A stretch of DNA of 64,000 nucleotides from Paracoccus contaminans (lineage in GTDB: Bacteria; Pseudomonadota; Alphaproteobacteria; Rhodobacterales; Rhodobacteraceae): positions 2,100,001 to 2,164,000 of the forward strand of contig NZ_CP020612.1 of the NCBI RefSeq assembly GCF_002105555.1. Direction: 5' to 3'. The translations under genes and the position numbers were made by a program. How positions within the stretch are numbered: position 1 is the first letter of the stretch; each line of letters begins with the position of its first letter. The notes below the pieces were generated by a model, which worked only from the letters and a program-made list of their open reading frames with translations, was not told the origin of the DNA and did not search any database. Shown here in pieces: positions 1-8,599 of the stretch.

Positions 1-49
1 CACATGGCCCGCCGCAGGGGAATGATCCCTCATGATGAAGGAGCCTGCC

Positions 50-487
50 ATGCCCCCCGCACCATCCGAACCATCCTCCGCCTCTCCGGACGCATTGTCC
101 CTGATCGATGCCGCGCGCGCCGTGCGGCAGAACGCCCATGCGCCTTATTCGGGCTTCAAGGTCGGGGCGGCGCTGCGCGGGCGTTCGGGGCGCATCTATG
201 CCGGCTGCAATGTCGAGAATGTCGCCTACCCCGAAGGCACCTGCGCCGAGGCAGGCGCCATCGCCGCGATGATCGCGGGGGGCGATACCGAAATCACCGA
301 GGTCTGCGTGATCGCCGGCGACGGCGCGCCGACCCCGCCCTGCGGCGGCTGCCGGCAGAAACTGGCCGAGTTCGCCGCGCCCGAAACGCCCGTCCTGCTG
401 GCCTCAGTGGGGGGCGCGCGGCTGCAGACGACGGTGGGCGCGCTGCTGCCCGGCCGCTTTGCCGCCGCCCATATGGGCGGGGCGTGA
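50..487 (+). CDS. cdd: Cytidine deaminase
   Basis: Deaminates cytidine and deoxycytidine to uridine and deoxyuridine in pyrimidine salvage; cytosolic. The 145-residue protein has the small tetrameric-type zinc site: a CAEAGAI segment (Cys ligand plus catalytic Glu) preceded by CNVENVAYPEG, and the second ligand pair in PCGGCRQ. I chose the ATG at 50 because AAGGAG lies 6 nt upstream (38-43); ATGs at 32 and 35 have no such site. The first 15 residues are Pro/Ser-rich and look unstructured. It is followed by an add-like gene and upp, so this is a nucleoside salvage cluster; phosphopentomutase and thymidine phosphorylase genes, often found with it, are not present here. Identification is firm. 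Confidence 0.93.
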   Translation: MPPAPSEPSSASPDALSLIDAARAVRQNAHAPYSGFKVGAALRGRSGRIYAGCNVENVAYPEGTCAEAGAIAAMIAGGDTEITEVCVIAGDGAPTPPCGGCRQKLAEFAAPETPVLLASVGGARLQTTVGALLPGRFAAAHMGGA

Positions 488-515
488 TCGGCCCGCGCGG
501 CCCAGGCCCGCGGCC

Positions 516-1534
516 ATGACCCCGCCCCCCGGATCGAGCTGCGCCTGAGCCTCGAAGGCGCGGCCCCGCCAGCCTTCCTGCGCGATCTTGCCGCGCGCCG
601 GCGCGCGGATGGCGCGGCCATTTTTGACAAGACGGGGCATTACCGCCGCCCCGGCGCCGGCGGCCTTCCGGCCCTGCATGATGCTGTCGCCGCGATCATG
701 GGCGGCCCCGAGGATCATGCCCGGCTGCTGCGGATCGTGCTGGAAACCTGCGCCGAGCAGGGGGTGCTGTATGCCGAGCTGTCGGTCAGCCCCGAATTGT
801 GCGGGGCCGGCGATCTGGCCGCATGGCGCGAACATGTCGCCGCCTGGACCGAAACCGCCGCCGCGATGAGGGCGCAGGGCATCGACAGCCGCGGCATCGT
901 CACCGCCCTTGCCCATCACGGGCAGGCCCGCGCCCGCGCCGCCGCGCGCTGCGCCGCCGAAACCGCGGGTGCCGGAGGCGCGGGCTGGATCGCGGGCTTC
1001 GGCCTTGCCGGGGTAGGGGGCGGGGCAGGGCGCGGGATCACAAGCGGGGCGCGCGATTTCGCCTGGGCCTTTGACTGCGCCTGCGAGGCGGGGCTGGGCC
1101 TGACATGCCGCGCCGCCGAGGAAAGCGGGGCGCAAGCCGTCCGCGATGCGCTCGCGCTTGGCATCCGCCGCATCGGCCCCGGCCTTCGCGCCACAGAGGA
1201 CGGCGCGCTGGTGCGCGCGCTGGCCGAGGCGGGGGTGACGCTTGAGCTGTGTCCGGGAGCGGACATCGCCCAGGGGCTTTGTCCCGGCTGGGCCGCGCAT
1301 CCCATCGCGCGGCTGGCGGATGGGGGATGCCGCGTGACCGTTTCGGCCGAGGCGCCCGCCTTTCTGGGCACCGCGCCGGACGGGGAATATGACCGCCTCG
1401 CCGATGCCTTCGGCTGGGGCGAGGCGGAATTCGCGCGCATGAGCCACTGGGCGCTGGATGGCGCTTTCTGCGACCGCGCCAGCGCCGCGCGCCTGCGCGC
1501 CGGCTTGCCGCCGTTGTCGGGCCGGGCGGACTGA
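516..1534 (+). pseudogene. add: Degenerate adenosine deaminase homologue, frameshifted near the start and missing catalytic residues
   Basis: The frame from about 530 to 1534 is clearly homologous to adenosine deaminase over its full length (about 339 residues if repaired). The ATG at 516 is one frame off the body; adding one C to the C run at 525-530 would join them. The active site is gone. Where the family has HLH after IEL this protein reads ELRLSLEG. The HAGE motif reads RAAEES, so the Glu survives but the His does not. The RIGHG His is Pro (RIGPGLR), and the SxDDP aspartates read SAEAP. The general fold motifs (RIGPG, LELCPG) remain and no stop interrupts the body. A frameshift could be an assembly error, but these substitutions cannot. 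I infer a decayed gene or a non-catalytic relative, placed between cdd and upp where an active add is expected. Confidence 0.75.
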
Positions 1535-1570
1535 CGCTAAACCGGCGTGACCCCGCAGCTTGAGGACCCC

Positions 1571-2248
1571 ATGACCCCCGCCCCATCCAGCCCGCCCCAA
1601 CAGACGGCCCCGTTCACGCCGCCGCACCTGACCATCGTCGATCACCCCCTGGTCCAGCACAAGCTGACCCTGATGCGCGAGCGCGACACCTCGACGGCCG
1701 TGTTCCGCCAGCTGCTGCGCGAGATCAGCGTTCTTCTGGCCTATGAGGTCACGCGCGAGCTCGAGCTGACGCGCATTACCATCCAGACCCCGATCTGCGA
1801 AATGCAGGCCCCGGTGCTCGAGGGCAAGAAGCTGGCGCTGATCTCGATCCTGCGGGCGGGGAATGGCCTGCTTGACGGGATACTGGAGCTGATCCCGGCG
1901 GCGCGGGTCGGCTTTCTGGGCCTTTACCGCGATCCCGAAACGCTTCAGCCGGTGCAGTATTACGCCAAGGTGCCCAGCGAGCTGGATGCCCGCATGGTGA
2001 TCGTGGTCGATCCGATGCTGGCCACCGGCAATTCGTCGGCGGCAGCGGTGCAGCTCCTCAAGGACAAGGGGGCGCGGAATATCCGCTTTCTGTGCCTGCT
2101 GGCCGCGCCCGAGGGGGTCGCGCGCATGCGCGAGGCCCATCCCGACGTGCCGATCGTGACGGCGGCGCTGGACGAACGGCTCGACGCGCATGGCTATATC
2201 GTCCCCGGCCTCGGCGATGCGGGGGATCGGATGTTCGGCACCCGCTAG
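1571..2248 (+). CDS. upp: Uracil phosphoribosyltransferase
   Basis: Converts uracil and PRPP to UMP in salvage; cytosolic. The 225-residue protein carries the family core: [11 protein letters not shown] near the start, the PRPP-binding segment [11 protein letters not shown] and the uracil-site region around [13 protein letters not shown] at the C-terminus. The ATG at 571 of this kilobase (1571) follows TTGAGGA about 5 nt upstream; a GTG at 1547 has no good site. About 17 Pro-rich residues precede the usual HLTIVDHP start, so the protein is slightly longer than the roughly 208-residue norm. It sits 37 nt after the decayed add and probably shares its transcript. Confidence 0.95.
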   Translation: MTPAPSSPPQQTAPFTPPHLTIVDHPLVQHKLTLMRERDTSTAVFRQLLREISVLLAYEVTRELELTRITIQTPICEMQAPVLEGKKLALISILRAGNGLLDGILELIPAARVGFLGLYRDPETLQPVQYYAKVPSELDARMVIVVDPMLATGNSSAAAVQLLKDKGARNIRFLCLLAAPEGVARMREAHPDVPIVTAALDERLDAHGYIVPGLGDAGDRMFGTR

Positions 2249-2321
2249 GCCGTTAACCCCGCCTTAGCCGCCGGCGCGTATCCGGGATCGCGTGGAACGA
2301 ATCAGCGGCAAAAGGGGCGTC

Positions 2322-3578
2322 ATGAGGATCACGGGATTGACGGCGATCCTGCCGGGGGTCGTCGGCGCGGCCCTGCTGGCCGCGCTGGTGCTGCCCGCCC
2401 ATGCCTCGGGCGCGGCAGCGGCAGCGGCAGCGACGAAGGCAGAGGAAGCCGCCCCGCCGCCCCCCGCGCTGGTTCCCCCGGCGCCCGAACGGACGCTTGA
2501 TGTGCCGGCGGAGGAGCTTGCCGCCCGCCCGCCGGCCGAGCCGCCGCCCGCCGATTTCGCGGGCGCACAATTCATTGATGCGGCCGGCTGCGTCTTTGTC
2601 CGCACGCCCGAAGGATGGCTCGCGCGTATTGCGCGGGACGGATCGGCGATCTGCGGCTATCCCCCCACCCTGTCGGCGCGCCGCTCGGCGCCCGACAGGG
2701 TGCAGCCGCTGTTCCCCGACCGGCAGGAGCCGCGCGCCCGGATGATCGAACGGGTGCTGAGCGAAACCATCATGCCCAGCCTGCAGACCGGCGAACTGGC
2801 GGATGGGGCGCATGCGGCGGGCCGGGCAGGGGGCCAGGCAATGGGCCATGGGGGGGGCGATCGCCTCATGGCGTCGGATGCGGTCGATCCGCCCCGCCCG
2901 CCCTTGCAGGGGCCTGCGCAACCGGCGGGCGATCCGCTGGGCTTTGCGGCGGTCCGGGCGCAGGCGCCTGTTCCGGCACAGCCCCCCGTTGACCGCAGCG
3001 GCCGCCTGTGCCGGCTGATCGGCGCGCAGGCGCAGCCGCGCCCCGGCATAGGGGGCAGCAGCGCGCTGGGCTTTTGCGGCGCGGCGGGGCCTGACCTGCG
3101 CCCCCGCCTGGCAAGCGCCGAGGCAGGCGGCCTGCCGGCGCGCATGGGGGCGGCGGCCCATCCCGGCGCGCCGCGCAAGTCGGCCAAGGCTGCGGCGGCT
3201 TCCGGTTCCAGACGCGGGGGGGCAGGCGCCGCCGCGGCCCAGGCCCAGGGCCGCAGCACAGGCGCGGCGCCCCGCCGTGCCGCAGCCGCCGCGGCCCCCC
3301 GCGGCGCTGCCGGCACGCAGGGCACCGCTCGCAAGGCGGGGGATGCGGCGGCGCTGATCCCGCCGGGGGCGCGCTATGTCCAGGTCGGCGCCTTCAAGGA
3401 TGCGGGCGATGCCGGACGGACGGCGCAACGGCTGGCCGGGATGGGTCTGCCCGTCCTGCGCGCCCGGCAGGGCGGCAGCCATGTCCTCATGATCGGCCCG
3501 CTGCCGGGGCGCGAGGCGATCGTGCGCATGATCGACCGCCTGCGCCGCGCCGGCTATCGGAATGCCCATGCGCGCTAG
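2322..3578 (+). CDS. Exported SPOR-domain protein
   Basis: A 418-residue protein with an N-terminal signal peptide (residues 1-27, ending near LPAHASG) and a C-terminal SPOR domain over the last 70 residues (YVQVGAFKDAGDAGRTAQRL to the end). SPOR domains bind denuded septal peptidoglycan, so a periplasmic, cell-wall-linked role is likely. The middle is Ala/Pro/Gly-rich and low in complexity. A segment near residues 80-115 (DAAGCVFVRTPEGW) is less repetitive and may be a small folded unit. The ATG at 2322 follows AAAGGGG at 2311-2317; a GTG at 2292 is an alternative. Specific function is unknown. Confidence 0.75.
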   Translation: MRITGLTAILPGVVGAALLAALVLPAHASGAAAAAAATKAEEAAPPPPALVPPAPERTLDVPAEELAARPPAEPPPADFAGAQFIDAAGCVFVRTPEGWLARIARDGSAICGYPPTLSARRSAPDRVQPLFPDRQEPRARMIERVLSETIMPSLQTGELADGAHAAGRAGGQAMGHGGGDRLMASDAVDPPRPPLQGPAQPAGDPLGFAAVRAQAPVPAQPPVDRSGRLCRLIGAQAQPRPGIGGSSALGFCGAAGPDLRPRLASAEAGGLPARMGAAAHPGAPRKSAKAAAASGSRRGGAGAAAAQAQGRSTGAAPRRAAAAAAPRGAAGTQGTARKAGDAAALIPPGARYVQVGAFKDAGDAGRTAQRLAGMGLPVLRARQGGSHVLMIGPLPGREAIVRMIDRLRRAGYRNAHAR

Positions 3579-3597
3579 CGGGCGGCTGCGCCCGCGA

Positions 3598-4620
3598 TCA
3601 GCCCGAACAGATCTGCTGCAACTGCAGCCATTCCTCATCGCGCATCAGCGGCGCGGTCGGGGGCGCCGCGCGATAGGGATCAGCCTCGATCAGCGCCAGG
3701 ACCGTCTTTCCGCTGGGGTCGATCGAGCGGGCATAGGGCTGGCTTGATACCCCGGCAGACTGCATGCGCGCCAGAAGCGCACCGTCCGGCGGCCGTTCGG
3801 CGGGGGCAAGCAGCCGCGCGGTGCCCTGTCCGGCCAGCGCCTGCGCCGGCATGGCGCCCGACACCAGCATGTGCAGGGCCGCGGTCATGCCCGCGGCCCT
3901 GACGACTTCTGCCAAAGGGTCGTGTTCGGCCGCCGCCACGTCTGCGGCAAGGATATGGCCTGCGGCGACGGCCGGCCCCGGCTCGCCCGCGATCAAGTCA
4001 TCGCCGATCACCACGATGCGGCCGGGCAGGGCGCGCGCCCCGCGCGTCGTCGCCGGCAAGACCATGATGCGCCCCGGCGCGCCCAGCAGCCGCGCCGACA
4101 GCCTGTCCAGCACCGCCGCGGCCGAGGCGCGGGCGCAGGGCGCCCCGGCGGTCTGCTGCATGTCAACGAGGATGGCCATGCCGATGCTGGTGCGCTGGGC
4201 CGGCGGCGCGATCCGCGCCGCATGGGCCATGATCGCGCCCGGCAGCCAGACCGCCGCCGCCAGCGCCCCCGCAGCCACCGAGGACCACAGCAGAACCCCG
4301 CGCAGGTGCCGCGGGCGGGGACGGCTGGCCGCGATGGCGGTATGGATGCGCTCGACCGCCTCGACCATCAGGGCCTCGTCGATTTCCAGCACCTCGTCCT
4401 GGTCGGCATCGCCCGGCGCGAAGATGGCGGGCATCTGTCCGGGGTTGAGCCGCGTGACGGCCGGCAACGACCAGTGGGACAGCGGCTCTTCCGAACGGGG
4501 ATCGCGCAGGATCAGCGATGCATCGCCGAAGGAGACGATGACATCGCGCAGCCGCTCGCCGGGCGCGGGGCGCCAGACGCCGGCGGCCTCAAGCCGCTGG
4601 AACTGCGTCAGAGCCGTCAC
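3598..4620 (-). CDS. Conserved membrane protein of unknown function
   Basis: A 340-residue protein starting at a GTG. Residues 1-106 are predicted cytosolic, one hydrophobic helix lies around residues 107-133 (GVLLWSSVAAGALAAAVWLP), and the remaining 200 residues should be periplasmic. The periplasmic part has a GHILAADVAAAEHDPLAEV segment and a conserved-looking end (LALIEADPYR). I do not see an HExxH or other catalytic signature. I do not recognise a named family. Its frame is clean, with a single transmembrane topology and codon use like neighbouring genes, so I regard it as real. It converges on the SPOR gene with 19 nt between stops. Confidence 0.6.
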   Translation of the reverse strand: MTALTQFQRLEAAGVWRPAPGERLRDVIVSFGDASLILRDPRSEEPLSHWSLPAVTRLNPGQMPAIFAPGDADQDEVLEIDEALMVEAVERIHTAIAASRPRPRHLRGVLLWSSVAAGALAAAVWLPGAIMAHAARIAPPAQRTSIGMAILVDMQQTAGAPCARASAAAVLDRLSARLLGAPGRIMVLPATTRGARALPGRIVVIGDDLIAGEPGPAVAAGHILAADVAAAEHDPLAEVVRAAGMTAALHMLVSGAMPAQALAGQGTARLLAPAERPPDGALLARMQSAGVSSQPYARSIDPSGKTVLALIEADPYRAAPPTAPLMRDEEWLQLQQICSG

Positions 4621-5143
4621 GATCCGCCGCGCCTTTCCCCGTCGTTGCCGCTTCAGATTGCCGCAAAGGCAAGGCTGGCGTCCAGAGCCTCGGCCCGCTC
4701 TGCCGCGGGCCCGTGCCCGGCAGTCCCCAAGGGCCGCAGCAGCAAAGCCCCGCGCCGGGCAGTGCCGCTGGTGGAACCCTGCCGCGCCGCCCTGCCTGTA
4801 TGCGCAAAGCCGAGGGCCGCCGGCGCAGGCGCGGTCAGGGCATGGAAGCGGTCAGGGGCGCGGGAATCGGCATGTCTGCGGCCGCTGTGCAGCCGCGCTC
4901 ACCCTTGGATTTCAAGGCGGGCGGCCTTGGTCCTGCCGCCGCCTGACCCTCCGCATGTCCTCGCGTCTGCCGGGCGAAATCCGGCCGCCACCCGCCCCCG
5001 CATCGGCCCTGCGCAGCGGCCCGGATCGCGTCGCATCCGGGCCGAAGGGGCTGCGCCATCCTGCCCCCGTGCATCGGGTGCGGCCGCCGGCGCACGGCGG
5101 GGGGATTGCAGGCCGCCCATGCACCCTGCGGCCTGATCTGGCA
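4621..5143. other. Gene-free stretch
   Basis: About 520 bases of GC-rich sequence between two leftward genes. I found no convincing coding frame, RNA gene or repeat. Several long frames cross it, but their translations are Arg/Pro/Gly-rich with no family features, as expected by chance at this GC content. The upstream half must hold the promoter of the leftward membrane-protein gene; no clear -35/-10 pair stands out. Confidence 0.5.
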
Positions 5144-5509
5144 TCAGGACGGCGCATCCGGGGCCTGTCCGAGGCCCGGCGGGGATGCCGGCCCTGGTGC
5201 GGGGGCGCCCGGCGTCACCTGCTGGCGCAGGCCGCCCGCCGCGTCATAGACCAGCACCGCCCCCCCTTCGGTCACGACCACCGTCCAGTCGCGCGCAAAG
5301 GTGACCGCGGCCGGCACCGCCCCTGCGGGCAGGGTGATGGCGGCGGGCAGCCGCGGCAGGGGGGGCGCCGACAGGCGCATCCACAGCACCGCGGCAATCA
5401 CCGCGATCCCCAGCCCCATGGCCAGGGCCAGCCCCGTCACCAGCCGGCGCAGCCATGCCAGTTCGGGCACTTTCGCCTCGGCGCCCGAGGGGCTATCATC
5501 GCGCGCCAT
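5144..5509 (-). CDS. DUF6476-type single-pass membrane protein
   Basis: A 121-residue protein with a short cytosolic head (PELAWLRRLVTG), one transmembrane helix at about residues 24-47 and a small periplasmic tail containing VTFARDWTVVVTEGGAVLVYD. This layout and the motifs match the Rhodobacterales DUF6476 family as I recall it; function unknown. The ATG at 5509 follows ACGAGGTCG on the minus strand, while an alternative start lies at 5527. The start codon overlaps that of the divergent rluD in a shared CATG (5507-5510). The last 25 residues are Pro/Gly/Ala-rich and poorly conserved in character. Confidence 0.7.
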   Translation of the reverse strand: MARDDSPSGAEAKVPELAWLRRLVTGLALAMGLGIAVIAAVLWMRLSAPPLPRLPAAITLPAGAVPAAVTFARDWTVVVTEGGAVLVYDAAGGLRQQVTPGAPAPGPASPPGLGQAPDAPS

Positions 5510-6548
5510 GCCCGACCTCGTCATCACACTCTCCGCCGATCAGGCCGGCCCTGAGCGCGTCGATAAGGCACTTGCCGCGGCCGCGCCAGCCGAGGCATCG
5601 CTGTCCCGCTCGCGCCTTGGCCGGCTGATCGCGCAGGGCCTCGTCGCCGGCCCGGCGGGGGTGCTGACGGACGCGAATACGCGGGCCGTGCCCGGCGAAT
5701 ACCGCATCACCCTTGGCGCGCCCCAGCCGATCGACGCCCGGCCGCAGGCGATCGCCCTGGCCATTCCCTATGAGGACGAGGATCTGATCGTCGTGGACAA
5801 GCCCGCGGGCATGGTCGTCCATCCGGCGCCCGGAACGCCCGACGGAACGCTGGTGAACGCGCTGCTGGCCCATGCGGCGGGCAGCCTGTCGGGGATCGGC
5901 GGCGCGGCGCGGCCCGGCATCGTCCACCGCATCGACAAGGACACTTCGGGGCTGCTGGTCGTGGCCAAGACGGACCGCGCCCATCAGGCGCTGGCCCGCC
6001 AGTTTGCCGATCACAGCGCGGCGCGCCGCTATCTGGCGCTGGCGCATGGGGTGATCGACCCGGCCGATCCCCGCCTGCGCGGGGTGCCGGGCGTCAGCTT
6101 CGAACCCGGCGGGGTGCTGAAGCTGGCCACGCTGCTGGGCCGCCACCCGACCGACCGCCAGCGCCAGGCGGTCAGCCTCGGGCGCGGCCGCCATGCGGTC
6201 ACCCGCGCGACGATGCGCGAATCCTTCGGCGCGCCCCCGGCCGCGATGCTGGTCGAATGCCGGCTGGAAACGGGCCGGACCCACCAGATCCGCGTCCATC
6301 TGGCCCATTGCGGCCTGGGGCTGATCGGCGATCCGGTCTATGGGGGGGCGCGGCGCGCCTCGGCGCGCGCATTGGGGCATGCGGCCGCAGCCGTGCAGGC
6401 CTTTCCCCGCCAGGCGCTGCATGCCGCCCATCTGGGCTTTGCCCATCCCGGCGACGGGCGCTGGCTGGCCTTTGACAGCCCGCTGCCTGCCGACATGGCC
6501 GGGCTGCTGGCGATGCTGCGGGGAACCGCCGCACCAGACCCGCGTTGA
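5508..6548 (+). CDS. rluD: RluA-family large-subunit rRNA pseudouridine synthase (RluD-like)
   Basis: Isomerises specific uridines to pseudouridine in 23S rRNA; cytosolic. The 346-residue protein has an N-terminal S4 RNA-binding region (about residues 15-75) and the synthase domain with the RluA signature HRIDKDTSGLLVVAK, whose catalytic Asp is residue 143. It also has VDKPAGMVVHP and ETGRTHQIRVHLAH, both typical of the family. Length fits RluD/RluC; assigning RluD rather than RluC is inference from family likeness and from its place before rpoH. The gene starts in a CATG shared with the opposite-strand DUF6476 gene. Its stop lies 59 nt before rpoH. Confidence 0.88.
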   Translation: MPDLVITLSADQAGPERVDKALAAAAPAEASLSRSRLGRLIAQGLVAGPAGVLTDANTRAVPGEYRITLGAPQPIDARPQAIALAIPYEDEDLIVVDKPAGMVVHPAPGTPDGTLVNALLAHAAGSLSGIGGAARPGIVHRIDKDTSGLLVVAKTDRAHQALARQFADHSAARRYLALAHGVIDPADPRLRGVPGVSFEPGGVLKLATLLGRHPTDRQRQAVSLGRGRHAVTRATMRESFGAPPAAMLVECRLETGRTHQIRVHLAHCGLGLIGDPVYGGARRASARALGHAAAAVQAFPRQALHAAHLGFAHPGDGRWLAFDSPLPADMAGLLAMLRGTAAPDPR

Positions 6549-6607
6549 ACCCGCATTGATCCGTGACATGGAAACGACGCGGCGCCCGCCGCGATCTTTG
6601 GACCCTG

Positions 6608-7513
6608 ATGGCCAGCTATACCAATCTTCCCGCCCCCAGCCCCGAACAGGGGCTGAACCGTTATCTTCAGGAAATACGCAAGTTCCCCCTGCTTCAGCCA
6701 GAGGAGGAATACATGCTGGCCAAGGCGTGGGTGGATCATCAGGATACCGAGGCGGCCCATAAGCTGGTGACATCGCATCTTCGGCTGGCCGCCAAGATCG
6801 CCATGGGCTATCGCGGCTATGGCCTGCCGCAGGCCGAGGTCATATCCGAGGCGAATGTGGGCCTGATGCAGGCCGTCAAGCGGTTCGATCCCGAAAAGGG
6901 CTTCCGCTTGGCCACCTATGCGATGTGGTGGATCCGCGCCTCGATCCAGGAATACATCCTGCGCTCGTGGAGCCTGGTGAAAATGGGGACCACCAGCGCG
7001 CAGAAAAAGCTGTTCTTCAACCTGCGCAAGGCCAAGTCCAAGCTGGGCGCGCTCGAAGAAGGCGATCTGCGCCCCGAGAACGTCGCCCGCATCGCCCATG
7101 ACCTGAGCGTGAGCGAGCAGGAAGTCATCGACATGAACCGCCGCCTGTCCGGGGGCGATGCTTCGCTGAACGCGACCGTTGGCAGCGGCGACGGCGATTC
7201 CACCGCCCAGTGGCAGGACTGGCTGGAGGATACCGACGCCAATCAGGCCGAGGCCTATGCCGAGGCGGACGAGCTGGACACCCGCCGCACGATGCTGGCC
7301 GCGGCCATGGATGTGCTGAACGAGCGTGAGCGTGACATCCTGACCGAGCGGCGGCTGCGGGACGATCCGGTGACGCTGGAGGATCTGTCCACCCGCTATG
7401 GCGTCAGCCGCGAGCGCATCCGCCAGATCGAGGTGCGCGCCTTTGAAAAGCTGCAGAACCGGATGCGCGCACTGGCCGGCGCCCGCGGGCTCGAGATCGG
7501 CGAAGACGGTTGA
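6608..7513 (+). CDS. rpoH: RNA polymerase heat-shock sigma factor RpoH (sigma-32)
   Basis: Directs RNA polymerase to heat-shock promoters. The 301-residue protein has region 2 (about residues 72-118, including EANVGLMQAVKRFDPEKG and ATYAMWWIRASI) and the sigma-32-specific RpoH box QKKLFFNLR at about residues 132-140. Region 4.2 has a helix-turn-helix (DLSTRYGVSRERIRQIE, near residues 258-275). The ATG at 6608 gives the usual MASYTNLPAPSPEQGLNRYL start; a frame-open extension to 6563 looks non-native. A likely target, hsp20, lies at 17562-17972. An 8-bp tandem repeat begins 24 nt after the stop. Alphaproteobacteria often carry two rpoH genes; which paralogue this is cannot be told from the sequence alone. 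Confidence 0.95.
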   Translation: MASYTNLPAPSPEQGLNRYLQEIRKFPLLQPEEEYMLAKAWVDHQDTEAAHKLVTSHLRLAAKIAMGYRGYGLPQAEVISEANVGLMQAVKRFDPEKGFRLATYAMWWIRASIQEYILRSWSLVKMGTTSAQKKLFFNLRKAKSKLGALEEGDLRPENVARIAHDLSVSEQEVIDMNRRLSGGDASLNATVGSGDGDSTAQWQDWLEDTDANQAEAYAEADELDTRRTMLAAAMDVLNERERDILTERRLRDDPVTLEDLSTRYGVSRERIRQIEVRAFEKLQNRMRALAGARGLEIGEDG

Positions 7514-7536
7514 CCGATCCCTGTCGAGGGGCCAGG

Positions 7537-7598
7537 TCGGCTCGTCGGCTCGTCGGCTCGTCGGCTCGTCGGCTCGTCGGCTCGTCGGCTCGTCGGCT
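7537..7598. repeat. Seven tandem copies of an 8-bp unit (CTCGTCGG)
   Basis: Seven perfect copies of CTCGTCGG run from 7541 to 7596, with partial units on both sides (TCGG at 7537-7540, CT at 7597-7598). The unit is not a multiple of three, so one frame change per copy would make it frame-breaking inside a gene, but it lies just outside rpoH. Perfect conservation suggests recent slippage. Confidence 0.95.
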
Positions 7599-8233
7599 TA
7601 CTGAAGCAGAAATCCTTGCGCCCCGTCTGATCTGTCCGCCGCTTGACACCATATCCGGTGCCGCGACGGCGCGCTTGCAACCGCCAGGCGCTTGGCTGTC
7701 GTTCAGATAAAGGCTGTAAGGCGCAAGGCAGCGCCGGCGAGGCTGCCGTCTACCCCTACCAAGGCTTAGCCGAAGGTTGGCATGGCAAGGGCCGTCGGCG
7801 GCCGTGTCGATGCGCAGGGCTGCCTTGCAGGGCAAAGGCAACCCTTGCCATGAGCTGCGTTTTGGTCGGCTGACCGTCGAGAGCCTTTGACGACGCTGGC
7901 CTTGGCCCCAACCTCGGCGACAAGAGGACAAGCGCCAAGGCGGGGAACGATCGGCCCGGTCGGTATCCGCGCCTGGGGGCCACCGAAGGACCATCGCATC
8001 CGAAGGGTCATTCGCCCGGACGGCCGCAATCCGCCCCGGCGGCCGTCGCGCCCCCAAAAGCCCGCCCGCATCGGAAGCGGGGCCGGGCAGCCTTCGGCGC
8101 AGGCCCGGCCCCGCGGCGGCGCGCAGCCGCGCTTATCCCCTGTGATCGGGCATGGCTCCCGAGGCCGGTGCGTCCGCCTCGGTGACATGGGGTGCCTCAT
8201 GCTGACCAGCCGCGCCGGTTCCGGCCGGCGCCG
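7599..8233. other. Gene-poor stretch after the rpoH repeat
   Basis: About 630 bases with no gene I can support. The part from 7600 to 7920 is visibly less GC-rich than its surroundings and contains several T-rich words, so it may be of different origin, but no frame shows a recognisable transposase or other family. A TTGACA word at about 7644-7649 resembles a -35 element without a convincing -10 at the right distance. The part from 8000 to 8230 is ordinary GC-rich sequence. Confidence 0.45.
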
Positions 8234-8599
8234 TCATGCTGCTTGAGGCGGGCGCATCCACGGCCGAGACATGAGGCGCCTGCGCCGCTGCGGGGGCGAA
8301 GCCCGCAGGCCCGGCCGTCCCGCCCGGGGGCGTGGTGACGGTCTGTGCCTTCGTCCCCCCATGGCCGCGATCAGCGCCCGCAATTCGGCATTCTCGCTGC
8401 GCGCCTTGATCGCCATCTCGCGCACCGCCTCGAACTCGTCACGGGTGACGAGGTTGCGATCGGCCAGCCAGCGGTCCACCCAGCCCTTCATCGCCGTCTC
8501 GGCCTCGTTCTTGGCGCCCTGGGCCACGCCCATCGCGTTGGTCATCAGCCGCGACACATCGTCGAAAAAGCGGCCCGAACCCGGTTTCGTGCTGTTCAT
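8234..8599 (-). CDS. ubiK: UbiK/BMFP-type ubiquinone biosynthesis accessory factor
   Basis: UbiK family proteins (formerly BMFP/DUF526) assist ubiquinone synthesis and form trimeric coiled coils. This 121-residue protein has the family body in residues 1-80: an amphipathic start ([20 protein letters not shown]), a [17 protein letters not shown] hinge and a coiled-coil segment ([19 protein letters not shown]). The start at 8599 gives [12 protein letters not shown]. The last 40 residues are Arg/Pro-rich and unlike the usual short end, possibly a read-on into non-conserved sequence. The gene is divergent from lgt. Confidence 0.8.
   Translation of the reverse strand: MNSTKPGSGRFFDDVSRLMTNAMGVAQGAKNEAETAMKGWVDRWLADRNLVTRDEFEAVREMAIKARSENAELRALIAAMGGRRHRPSPRPRAGRPGLRASPPQRRRRLMSRPWMRPPQAA

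Noticed and set aside
404..2191. A 595-codon minus-strand frame across add and upp
   Set aside because: It is antisense to well-supported genes, and its translation is Arg/Gly-rich without family features.
7537..7598. CRISPR array
   Set aside because: Units are 8 bp, contiguous and without spacers.
7760..8000. Possible decayed transposase on the minus strand
   Set aside because: A few stretches vaguely resemble IS5-type wording, but no DDE motif or terminal repeat was found.
8275..8400. Arg/Pro-rich C-terminal extension of UbiK as a new domain
   Set aside because: It is short, basic and low in complexity, as expected when a stop codon is lost in GC-rich sequence.
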